A DNA stretch of 7,273 nucleotides, from positions 1 to 7,273 of the forward strand of contig JBGTOF010000464.1 of the NCBI GenBank assembly GCA_041742695.1, given 5' to 3'. The notes beneath the pieces are model-generated. The model ran no database searches and was not told the DNA's origin. It saw only the letters and a list, made by a program, of their open reading frames with translations. Each line of letters starts with the position of its first letter. Positions within the stretch are counted from its first letter, which is position 1. The translations under genes were made by a program, and so were the position numbers. This stretch comes from Kaiparowitsia sp041742695 (GTDB lineage Bacteria > Cyanobacteriota > Cyanobacteriia > Elainellales > Elainellaceae). Below are positions 1-5,926 of the stretch, piece by piece.

Positions 1-399
1 GAACCCCTGGCAGACGAGTTCATCAATCTCTCGCACGGTAGAGGGGTCGAGCGTGGGAGGAAGCATGGCTTGCCTGTGCAACACCAGCCCGCCCACCTGC
101 TGCGACCCAAAGGGCACGCTGACAATGTCACCCGGGGCCACCGCAATCGTGGATGGGACGCGATAGGTATAGGTGCCCTGGGCACCCGGGCAGTCGACCA
201 TCACCTCAACCCACGGACAGGACTCAGCGGGAGGTTCAACCTGGGCTGAGCCTAGGCCCCCAGCGGCTTGGGTCGGCTCGCTGGGGATTAGATCTGAGTC
301 GCCGCCCAACCATCCCTGCGCACCGACCTCCGCCACCGCAGTGATGGACGGTGCAGCATCTAGGCAAGTAGGCGAGGGGTCAAGCCAGTGCAGAGGCAT
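1..399 (-). CDS. priA: Primosomal protein N' (PriA helicase), N-terminal part
   Basis: PriA is the 3'-to-5' DNA helicase that restarts stalled replication forks by recognising branched DNA and reloading the replisome. Reading leftward from the ATG at 399, 133 residues are visible before the gene leaves the window. Residues 64-108 (VEVMVDCPGAQGTYTYRV, then PGDIVSVPFGSQQVGGLV) are the characteristic start of the PriA 3'-end DNA-binding domain. The helicase and zinc-binding parts lie outside the window. Residues 1-63 are a Pro/Ala/Gly/Ser-rich, poorly conserved extension before that domain; such variable N-termini fit cyanobacterial PriA proteins. The frame is open back to an in-frame stop at 484-486. 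I chose the ATG at 399, but TTG codons at 405 and 414 are possible, and no Shine-Dalgarno sequence is visible. The family call is firm from the domain sequence; the exact start is not. Confidence 0.88.
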   Translation of the reverse strand, partial: MPLHWLDPSPTCLDAAPSITAVAEVGAQGWLGGDSDLIPSEPTQAAGGLGSAQVEPPAESCPWVEVMVDCPGAQGTYTYRVPSTIAVAPGDIVSVPFGSQQVGGLVLHRQAMLPPTLDPSTVREIDELVCQGF

Positions 400-486
400 G
401 GGCAATAAGGGCAACGGCAGCAGAAGAACGGTGGCAGAGGGATTAGACGGCGATCGCCCAACAGGCTGTGCAGCGGTATGCCCCTA

Positions 487-1540
487 GTCAGCATCTTGCC
501 GGGGTTCTGTTGCAAGTTGGGTTGATCCTATCCAGTGTAAACGGGTGTCCCACCTCTGGGTAGAGCGTAGAACGACAGCACGCCCCGGTTTCTTCTCGCA
601 TCTTACGAGTTCGGCCTGCTGAATCTTCGGCTTGCTGAATTGAAGGGCGCAGTTAGGATATCGCGCTCAGCCTCCCATCCATTTCTCTCCTAAACGGCAT
701 CCGGTACATCAGGCATACCCAAGGTTTCATCAGCGTAGAGGAGGCTTCTTCTATATGGCTTAATCCTGCAAGAACAGGACAGAAACTCCCAAGCGCGATC
801 ACTCCTATCCTCAATAAAGCTCCTGCCAAATTGGGCAAACATGCGATCAAAATCTGCACGCATTGTCCACTAACCTGCGGTGCCCTATGCTGTTGAGCAT
901 TTGTATGCCCCCTCAGTAGCGGTTCAGGCTCAACAGCTGCTCGGCAATGTTCGGATAAATTGATCAGCCTCAGATCCAGGCAATTGCGCCGCTGCAATCC
1001 CCAATCTGGCGACCATGTTTCGCCGATCCAGGTGCACCAGCTCTCTCATTCCATCCGGATCGATCAATCGTATCGATGGAAGCGAATCCCGATTTTACTC
1101 GATAGACCAAATTCATTGGGCAGGTGTTCCGCGTTGCGATTATGGGCGATCGCGCTAAGCCTTGGCTTTAAAGCGTTCTTCCCGATCTGGGTGGATAGAT
1201 CCGACCGCTTGCTATTGACAAGAGCCACCCTTACCGCATCAATAGGGCTCAGTCTCTTTCGCTTGATGCCGGTGCATGGATCAACGGAACCGCTGCATAG
1301 CAAAGTTGGATCTACGACTGGGCTTAAGCCATTTCTCTAGAACGATCAACGGATCGATCGAGTTCATCGATAGAGCGATCCGAGGGCGATCGATGGGATG
1401 ATCGACTGCGTGATCTTGACCGAGATGTGGGCAATCTGTAGGCATCGATCTCATTCGATTTATACGCCCAAGATCCCGGCCTGTTTAAATGCTGGCGAAG
1501 GGTTAAATCCTCCAAGCACTGGGGCAGTCGTTGCGAATAA
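487..1540. other. Long gene-free region
   Basis: About 1 kb between priA (leaving leftward) and the sigma factor leader holds no convincing gene. The longest open frames are minus 653-997 (114 codons), plus 960-1340 (126), minus 1064-1303 and minus 1324-1515. Their translations resemble no family I know, they overlap one another on opposite strands, and they are rich in Arg, Ser, Cys and Leu as expected for chance frames in this base composition. The 1324-1515 frame owes its Arg-Ser run to repeated GATCGA words. The region is unusually rich in GATC and CGATCG. It also has a 10-bp direct repeat GATCAACGGA (1279-1288 and 1344-1353) and a lone IS6-like end at 503-518. It may be decayed sequence, a host of unannotated RNAs, or plain spacer. 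Confidence 0.6.
1344..1415. repeat. Cluster of seven GATC sites
   Basis: GATC begins at 1344, 1352, 1356, 1377, 1388, 1399 and 1412: seven sites in 72 bp where chance gives about 0.3. Several spacings are close to one helical turn (1377, 1388 and 1399 are 11 bp apart). GATC is a known adenine-methylation target in many cyanobacteria. No function is shown by the sequence; the cluster lies between decayed-looking spacer and the sigma factor leader, about 170 bp upstream of its candidate promoter. Confidence 0.7.
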
Positions 1541-1562
1541 ACGTTAATTTTCTCTGATGTAT

Positions 1563-1591
1563 TTGCTAAAACGAGAAAACCATTCTATAAA
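1563..1591 (+). promoter_or_regulatory. Candidate sigma-70 promoter of the sigma factor gene
   Basis: TTGCTA at 1563-1568 and TATAAA at 1586-1591 are separated by exactly 17 bp, a good fit to a housekeeping -35/-10 pair (4 of 6 and 5 of 6 matches). The pair sits in an A+T-rich island (about 1540-1660) in otherwise mixed sequence. Transcription would begin near 1598 and give a leader of about 160 nt that contains the perfect palindrome CTCGATCGAG at 1674-1683. This is inferred from consensus matching only. Confidence 0.5.
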
Positions 1592-1756
1592 GTATTTGGT
1601 AATCGAATACAGTCAAGAAAGTAATTTTATTTTTAAGTCTTTAGCGTTCGATCGCAGGTCATCTTAGCGCCCTCTCGATCGAGTCTATCAACAGCGTTTA
1701 AATCCTCACAGCAGCTTCGACCTTATCCATCCTCAACACTCCTTCTGGTTAGACCT

Positions 1757-3046
1757 ATGGCACCCCGATTTCACGACACCTCTGACCCGAACGATCGCAC
1801 AGCTGGCGTTAGCACGATGCCGCCTATTGAACAGAAGCCCGCAGTCAATCAAGCCGATGATTCTGATGAGACGCTACTGGAGCGCGAAGAATTGAGCGAT
1901 GCTCAATTGGGCTTGAGTAGTCGCGATCTAGATGTGTTGGATCATGATGCCGATACCATCGAATTGATGGGGGCCTTTACCCAGAGCCAGCGAGCCGAGG
2001 TCGAGGAGACGAGTGGGCGGGAGATGGGCGAAGAGACGGCCATTGAGGGATTGGAAGATCTGGCAGAAAGCTATGCCCAAGGCTATCGCAAGACCGCATC
2101 CGACGATGCTGTAGGCGCATTCTTTAAGGAGATGGCACGCTATCCCCTACTCAAGCCGGGTGAAGAAATTGAGCTAGCGCGAGATGTAAAGTTTTTAGTA
2201 GAGGTGGATCGGCTGCGCGATCGCCTTCGCAAACAGCTCGGTCGCGCCCCCCAAAAATCTGACATTGCCCAAGCGCTCAAGCTCTCCGAGCGGCAGCTCG
2301 ATCAAAAGCTGCACCGCAGCCGCACCGCTAAGCGCAAAATGATTCGCTCTAATTTGCGGCTGGTGGTGTCCATTGCGAAACGCTATCTGAACCGCGGCGT
2401 GCCCTTCCTAGATTTGATTCAGGAAGGAGCCCTGGGGCTGAATCGCGCGACCGAGAAGTTTGACCCCGACAAGGGGTATAAGTTTTCAACCTACGCCTAC
2501 TGGTGGATTCGTCAGGGCATCACCCGCACCATTGCCAACGATGCCCGCACTATTCGCCTCCCGATCCACATTGTCGAAAAGCTGAATAAGCTGAAAAAAG
2601 CCCATCGGGAGCTGCGGCGCGATCTCAACCGAAACCCCACCGAAGAGGAAATGGCAAAGGCGCTGGATATGCCGCTCGATCAGCTGCGGAATTTGCAGCA
2701 GGTGCGGCGGCGATCGCTCTCCCTCAACCACCGCGTCGGCAAGGGCGAAGACACTGAGCTGATGGAACTGCTAGAAGACCACAGCACGCGATCGCCCGAG
2801 GCCCAGCTCGGCGAAGCCATGCTGCGGCAAGAGATCTACACCGTGCTGAGCGACGTGCTGAGCGAGCGTGAAAAAGACATCATCTCGTTGCGCTATGGGC
2901 TAGTCAATGGCGAGACTCACACCCTCGAAGAAGTCGGCAACATATTTGACCTATCGCGAGAGCGCGTCCGTCAAATTCAGACCAAGGCCATGCGCAAGCT
3001 GCGCCGACCCCAAGTCGCCGCCCGCCTTCGCAGTTGGATGAAGTAA
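1757..3046 (+). CDS. sigC: RNA polymerase sigma factor, group 2, SigC-like
   Basis: A 429-residue sigma-70 family factor that would direct RNA polymerase to promoters. Residues 117-150 (AVGAFFKEMARYPLLKPGEEIELA) form region 1.2. Region 2 is at about 193-262, with RSNLRLVVSIAKRYLNRG, FLDLIQEG and the -10-binding YKFSTYAYWWIRQ. Region 3 is at about 271-345. Region 4 is at about 357-420, with the -35-binding helix-turn-helix TLEEVGNIFDLSRERVRQIQ at 389-408. The first 115 residues are acidic and unlike the SigA N-terminus. The region 1.2 wording GAFFKEMARYPLL, rather than the YLxEIGR form of SigA/B/D/E, is what I recall for SigC, which in model cyanobacteria is a non-essential factor linked to stationary-phase and stress responses. 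The subgroup is therefore less certain than the family. The ATG at 1757 has no clear Shine-Dalgarno sequence; Met21 (1817) is an alternative start. It appears monocistronic, with its own promoter and terminator. Confidence 0.93.
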   Translation: MAPRFHDTSDPNDRTAGVSTMPPIEQKPAVNQADDSDETLLEREELSDAQLGLSSRDLDVLDHDADTIELMGAFTQSQRAEVEETSGREMGEETAIEGLEDLAESYAQGYRKTASDDAVGAFFKEMARYPLLKPGEEIELARDVKFLVEVDRLRDRLRKQLGRAPQKSDIAQALKLSERQLDQKLHRSRTAKRKMIRSNLRLVVSIAKRYLNRGVPFLDLIQEGALGLNRATEKFDPDKGYKFSTYAYWWIRQGITRTIANDARTIRLPIHIVEKLNKLKKAHRELRRDLNRNPTEEEMAKALDMPLDQLRNLQQVRRRSLSLNHRVGKGEDTELMELLEDHSTRSPEAQLGEAMLRQEIYTVLSDVLSEREKDIISLRYGLVNGETHTLEEVGNIFDLSRERVRQIQTKAMRKLRRPQVAARLRSWMK

Positions 3047-3115
3047 GTGCAGTGCTTTGCCTCCTGATCGATTGAGCGTGAGTTTGATCGTAGGGTTTAT
3101 CACCAAAACAACGCT

Positions 3116-3152
3116 AAACCGTACTCTCCGCAATGCAGGGAGTACGGTTTTA
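3116..3152 (+). terminator. Rho-independent terminator after the sigma factor gene
   Basis: AAACCGTACTC (3116-3126) pairs perfectly with GAGTACGGTTT (3140-3150), an 11-bp stem with a 13-nt loop. The right arm runs into a short U tract (TTTT at 3148-3151). It lies 69 bp after the sigma factor stop codon. The U tract is short, but the stem is long and uninterrupted, and the position between two same-strand genes fits a terminator that separates the sigma factor from the acetyltransferase. Confidence 0.8.
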
Positions 3153-3324
3153 AGCATCTGCTGAGCGGGTGCTGGTTAAGGCTTACAGATGGCTCGTCCA
3201 AATAGCGTGTCGTGGATGGTAAATGCTCTGCTTCGTCGAGAATTCGTTTAATCTACAGGTTTATACTGTCAGGGTTTGATTGGGTTATTTTTGATTGAAT
3301 TTATTAGTGGAGTGAACAGCCCCC

Positions 3325-3885
3325 ATGGCAGATGATTCTTATAGCGCCCCTGCACTCACGCTGCGAGTCGCCACACCTGCCGATGCACCTATCATTTTTG
3401 GGCTGATTGGGGAATTGGCAGAGTATGAAAAGCTGGCGCATGAAGTGACGGGCAGTGCGGCCAAGCTGGCCGAGCATTTGGGGGGCGATTCTCTATCAGA
3501 TCCCCACCGTGAACGCCCCCTGGTAGAGGCAATCTTGGCAGAGTGGGAGGGCACTGCGGTCGGCTTTGCGCTGTTTTTTACCAACTATTCCACCTTCCTG
3601 ACCCAGCCGGGAATTTATCTCGAAGATTTGTTTGTGCAACCGGGCCATCGCGGGCATGGCATTGGCAAGGGGCTGCTCAGCTATCTGGGTAAGCTAGCGC
3701 TGGCACGGAACTATGGCCGCATTGAGTGGAACGTGCTGGACTGGAACCAGCCGGCCATTGATTTTTATCAGCGCATGGGTGCAACTGTGCTGCCAGAGTG
3801 GCACACCTGCCGCGTCTCGGGGGCGGCGATCGCCCAGCTTGCAGCTACGGTTCCCGAAGGTTCTAGCTCAGACCTCCATCGCTAA
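3325..3885 (+). CDS. GNAT family N-acetyltransferase (diamine/thialysine acetyltransferase-like)
   Basis: A 186-residue cytoplasmic enzyme that should transfer acetyl from acetyl-CoA to an amine. Residues 11-36 hold the usual first strand and helix (LTLRVATPADAP, LIGELAEYEK). Residues 97-123 are motif A: IYLEDLFVQPGHRGHGIGKG, with the Arg/Gly-rich acetyl-CoA pyrophosphate loop at 105-116. Residues 135-153 (WNVLDWNQPAIDFYQRMGA) are motif B with the presumed general-acid Tyr148. The pairing of LAEYEK, NYSTFL, GIYLEDLFV and VLDWN is typical of the spermidine/spermine and thialysine acetyltransferase-like branch. The actual substrate cannot be read from the sequence, and bacterial members vary. 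GGAG at 3309-3312 is a weak Shine-Dalgarno sequence 12 nt before the ATG. A TATACT at 3262-3267 could be a -10 box but lacks a good -35. It follows the sigma factor terminator, so it is probably transcribed separately. Confidence 0.9.
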   Translation: MADDSYSAPALTLRVATPADAPIIFGLIGELAEYEKLAHEVTGSAAKLAEHLGGDSLSDPHRERPLVEAILAEWEGTAVGFALFFTNYSTFLTQPGIYLEDLFVQPGHRGHGIGKGLLSYLGKLALARNYGRIEWNVLDWNQPAIDFYQRMGATVLPEWHTCRVSGAAIAQLAATVPEGSSSDLHR

Positions 3886-3900
3886 GAAACCTTGCAGCTA

Positions 3901-3929
3901 TTCCCAACGGCTATTCTGCGTTCTATAGT
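3901..3929 (+). promoter_or_regulatory. Candidate promoter for the small CxxC protein gene
   Basis: TTCCCA (3901-3906) and TATAGT (3924-3929) are 17 bp apart, matching the sigma-70 consensus at 4 and 5 of 6 positions. They begin 16 bp after the acetyltransferase stop. A start near 3936 would give a leader of about 225 nt that carries the hairpins and repeats described separately. This is inferred from consensus matching only. Confidence 0.35.
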
Positions 3930-3955
3930 GCTGATAGGGCAATCGCCCGTGGTGC

Positions 3956-3979
3956 GACACCCCAGGGTGTCATCCCTGG
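3956..3979 (+). promoter_or_regulatory. Two overlapping, mutually exclusive hairpins in the leader
   Basis: GACACC (3956-3961) pairs with GGTGTC (3966-3971). CCAGGG (3962-3967) pairs with CCCTGG (3974-3979). The two stems share bases 3966-3967 and overlap in space, so only one can form at a time. No U tract follows either stem. This could be a small structural switch in the leader of the 79-residue gene, or a coincidence in a G+C-rich patch. Confidence 0.3.
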
Positions 3980-4035
3980 CTTGCACAGGGTTAGCCACAG
4001 GTGCGCCAGTCGAGATCACTGGGAGCGATCGCTCT

Positions 4036-4132
4036 ACAGTTCTTCAGTCCCCCCAGAACGTGCTCAACGTTCTCTAGGAGAGGTTTCTACACCAGTCCTC
4101 TAAGACAGTTCTCTACAGCACATTCACAGTTC
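4036..4132 (+). repeat. Three direct ACAGTTC repeats and an inverted repeat upstream of the small gene
   Basis: ACAGTTC occurs at 4036-4042, 4105-4111 and 4126-4132. The last two start 21 bp apart, two helical turns, which would place them on the same face of the DNA. Between the first and second copies lies a perfect inverted repeat, AGAACGT at 4055-4061 and ACGTTCT at 4067-4073 with a 5-nt spacer. A HIP1-centred palindrome GAGCGATCGCTC lies at 4023-4034. Together these could be binding sites for a regulator of the gene starting at 4162. No regulator is identified. Confidence 0.35.
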
Positions 4133-4161
4133 CCCACGACACACCGGAACGGTATCCTGCA

Positions 4162-4401
4162 ATGACCACCATGACACCTACCCCAAAATCCGCCCGCCCC
4201 ATCTGGGTCAACGAGCAAATTGATCCCTCTGGCCTGATCTATTCCTGCATTGCCTGCTACAACCCAGAGCAAGCCCAAGCCTGCCATGATTCCTTTACAC
4301 AAAACCTCACCGCCGAGCAAAAAGCCCAAGGCTGGGTGGCGCAGCTCCGCACGGTAGACACATGGGATGAGGTGCCCGTCAATTCGCTGAAGCTGAGCTA
4401 G
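4162..4401 (+). CDS. Small conserved-looking cyanobacterial protein with CxxC...CH cluster
   Basis: A 79-residue soluble protein of unknown function. After a short Thr/Pro-rich start, residues 13-79 look like one compact domain: PIWVNEQIDPSGLIYSCIAC, then a Gln/Ala-rich helix, CHDSF, a second helix and TWDEVPVNSL near the end. Cys29, Cys32, Cys41 and His42 form a spacing (CxxC, 8 residues, CH) that could bind zinc or an iron-sulfur centre, though this is inference. I have a vague memory of similar short cyanobacterial proteins carrying a 'glycogen debranching protein' label, but nothing here resembles a glycosidase and I would not use that name. No signal peptide or membrane segment is present. 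Starts at 4162 and 4171 are both possible; no Shine-Dalgarno sequence is visible. It is convergent with the psiE-like gene, whose stop lies 20 bp away. Confidence 0.75.
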   Translation: MTTMTPTPKSARPIWVNEQIDPSGLIYSCIACYNPEQAQACHDSFTQNLTAEQKAQGWVAQLRTVDTWDEVPVNSLKLS

Positions 4402-4421
4402 AGTCTATCCGCCCCATTGAC

Positions 4422-4892
4422 CTAGTCTTGTGGCCGATTATTGTTGATCACTCGCACAATCCAGTAGCTAATGGCGAGAGCGAGAATGGCGACTCCCAGG
4501 CCAATCAGGTCGATGCCGCTGGCTTGTTTTGAATCGAAGATGATAATTTTTCGTGCGACGGCAATAAGGGAGGTGACGATCACCAGCTCTACTTGCACCA
4601 CATGCCGTTTTAGGTAGGCGGTGATGTTTTCTAACACCTCCATCGCAATCAACACATTGAGAAAGAAGCCAAAAATCTCGATCAGCGTGGTCGCAAAGGA
4701 GCCATAGGGCGGCTCCGACAATTCTCGAATGAGGAAGCGAAACAGGTCAGTAATTGCGACCAGCAACACCACAATCATGGCAATAGAAAGCACCTTGGCG
4801 ACTAGGGTTTCCATTGCTTTAATCGAGACGAGAAACTGCTCATCGCTGGTGAGCGCTCCTCGGATTTTGCTTAACAGGTTGCGAGATTTCAT
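4422..4892 (-). CDS. PsiE-family (phosphate-starvation-inducible E) membrane protein
   Basis: About 156 residues and mostly hydrophobic. Four membrane helices are predicted by eye at about 32-55, 67-87, 100-118 and 127-148, with a charged N-terminus (KSRNLLSKIRG) probably in the cytoplasm. The conserved core at residues 84-117 (MEVLENITAYLKRH, then VQVELVIVTSLIAVARKII) is the signature of the PsiE family. E. coli PsiE is induced by phosphate starvation, but its biochemical function is unknown, so no activity should be assumed here. I chose the ATG at 4892; a TTG at 4898 would add two residues. It starts 10 bp after the stop of the nucleoside hydrolase gene, with an AGGG upstream inside the tail of that gene, so the two are almost certainly co-transcribed. 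No promoter of its own and no clear terminator toward the convergent 79-residue gene are visible. Confidence 0.88.
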   Translation of the reverse strand: MKSRNLLSKIRGALTSDEQFLVSIKAMETLVAKVLSIAMIVVLLVAITDLFRFLIRELSEPPYGSFATTLIEIFGFFLNVLIAMEVLENITAYLKRHVVQVELVIVTSLIAVARKIIIFDSKQASGIDLIGLGVAILALAISYWIVRVINNNRPQD

Positions 4893-4902
4893 CGGCAAAG
4901 CC

Positions 4903-5841
4903 CTAGAGGGTCGCGAGGCGTTGGGTCAACAAATCATAGAAGCCTGGGGCATCAGCCCGCAAGACGACGTTCGCATTAGCCGGATGCGTGCCGTTATCTG
5001 CATCGCTGCCTTCGGCCTTGCTCACGATGGTGCGCCCCATGCTGCTAGGACTGGTGATCTCAATCTCCACATGGTAGGGATGCACCTTGAATAGCTCAGG
5101 TTGAATCAGGTAGGCAATGACGCAGGGATCATGCAGAGGCGCACCGGGTAGCTTAAGGCGGTCGCGCTCATCTTTGCCGTAGAAGGTGAGCAGGTCGGCA
5201 GCGGCGAGGCTGGCGGCATTGCCGTTGGCGCGGATGCGGTCGATGCGGTCGGGCGTAGACATCACGGTGTGGGTCGCATTTAGCCCAATCATCGTCAGGG
5301 GAATGCCGCTCGAAAACACCACATGGGCGGCATGGGGATCAACGTAAATATTGAACTCTGCCGAGGGTGTGATGTTGCCCTGCCCTAGCGACCCGCCCAT
5401 CAGCACAATGTGGGGAATTTTGCCCACGAGGCGCGGCTCTTTGATCAGGGCGATCGCCACATTCGTCAGTGGCCCCAAGGTTGCCAGGGTGATATCCCCA
5501 GAGGAGTGCATGAGCGTGTCAATCAAAAAATCTACCCCGTGGGTGGGCTGCACTGCCATTGTCGGCTCGGGCAATGTCACCCCGCCCAGACCCGACGCCC
5601 CGTGCACCTCTTCGGCGGTAGCTAGGGGACGCAGCAGCGGTCGAGCACAACCTGGATAAACTTTGGCGTCTGGATGGCCTGCCAGTTCGCAAATCTGCCG
5701 CGCGTTCTTCTGAATCTGTTCAAGAGACACATTGCCCGCCACATTGCTGATGCCGACTATCTCCAGCTCTGGCGAGGCCAGCGCTAACAGTAGAGCGATC
5801 GCATCATCCACCCCCGGATCACAGTCTATGATTAGCTTCAT
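4903..5841 (-). CDS. Nucleoside hydrolase (inosine-uridine preferring type)
   Basis: A 312-residue cytoplasmic enzyme that should cleave the N-glycosidic bond of ribonucleosides to give a base and ribose for salvage. Full family length. Residues 6-14 are the defining calcium-binding motif DCDPGVDDA (Asp6, Asp8, Asp12, Asp13). Further family blocks follow: HGASGLGG at 80-87, LGPLTN at 122-127 (the Thr region contributes to the metal site in known structures), MGG at 148-150, and EFNIYVDP at 162-169. His237-Asp238 in PLHDP matches the catalytic His and last calcium ligand of inosine-uridine hydrolases, so the active site looks intact. Base preference cannot be read reliably. I chose the ATG at 5841, which puts the first Asp at the usual distance from the start. 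A GTG at 5847 adds two residues and has a better-spaced ribosome site. It is first in a two-gene unit with the PsiE-family gene. Confidence 0.93.
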   Translation of the reverse strand: MKLIIDCDPGVDDAIALLLALASPELEIVGISNVAGNVSLEQIQKNARQICELAGHPDAKVYPGCARPLLRPLATAEEVHGASGLGGVTLPEPTMAVQPTHGVDFLIDTLMHSSGDITLATLGPLTNVAIALIKEPRLVGKIPHIVLMGGSLGQGNITPSAEFNIYVDPHAAHVVFSSGIPLTMIGLNATHTVMSTPDRIDRIRANGNAASLAAADLLTFYGKDERDRLKLPGAPLHDPCVIAYLIQPELFKVHPYHVEIEITSPSSMGRTIVSKAEGSDADNGTHPANANVVLRADAPGFYDLLTQRLATL

Positions 5842-5852
5842 TGGCACTGGCT

Positions 5853-5857
5853 CTCCT
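5853..5857 (-). promoter_or_regulatory. Ribosome binding site of the nucleoside hydrolase
   Basis: The minus strand reads AGGAG at 5857-5853, one of the few strong Shine-Dalgarno sequences in this window. It is 5 nt from a GTG (5847) and 11 nt from an ATG (5841). The spacing slightly favours GTG, codon preference favours ATG, and the two proteins differ by only Met-Pro. Confidence 0.6.
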
Positions 5858-5910
5858 GCATTGCGTTGAGACGGGAGGCTGACCCCACCAGACCCTATCA
5901 GAGCATAACC

Positions 5911-5926
5911 GTAGGCGATCGCCTAC
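5911..5926. repeat. Perfect 16-bp palindrome centred on HIP1
   Basis: GTAGGCGATCGCCTAC is self-complementary over 16 bp. HIP1 itself accounts for the inner 8 bp (5915-5922); the four flanking bases on each side also match. It sits about 70 bp upstream of the nucleoside hydrolase start, where an operator could be. HIP1 is so common in cyanobacteria that the core alone means nothing; only the extended symmetry is notable. Confidence 0.6.

Noticed and set aside
653..997. 114-codon open frame on the minus strand
   Set aside because: No recognisable family, odd composition (many Cys, Arg, Leu), no ribosome site, and overlapped by other unsupported frames.
960..1340. 126-codon open frame on the plus strand
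   Set aside because: No recognisable motif, and the composition is as expected for a chance frame through GATC-rich DNA; an opposite-strand frame covers the same bases.
1324..1515. Arg-Ser-rich minus-strand frame resembling an SR-type protein
   Set aside because: The Arg-Ser run is a by-product of repeated GATCGA words, not evidence of a gene.
1344..1740. Replication origin, suggested by GATC density
   Set aside because: No DnaA boxes of the TTATCCACA/TTTTCCACA type were seen; the nearest is TTATCCATC near 1723. dnaA and dnaN are not adjacent.
3956..3979. Terminator of the acetyltransferase gene
   Set aside because: The hairpins have no following U tract and only 6-7 bp stems, so they were reported as leader structure rather than as a terminator.
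4729..5094. 121-codon plus-strand frame
   Set aside because: It lies antisense across the junction of the well-supported nucleoside hydrolase and PsiE-family genes and has no family resemblance.
5351..5659. Plus-strand frames inside the nucleoside hydrolase
   Set aside because: Antisense shadows of a full-length gene with intact motifs.
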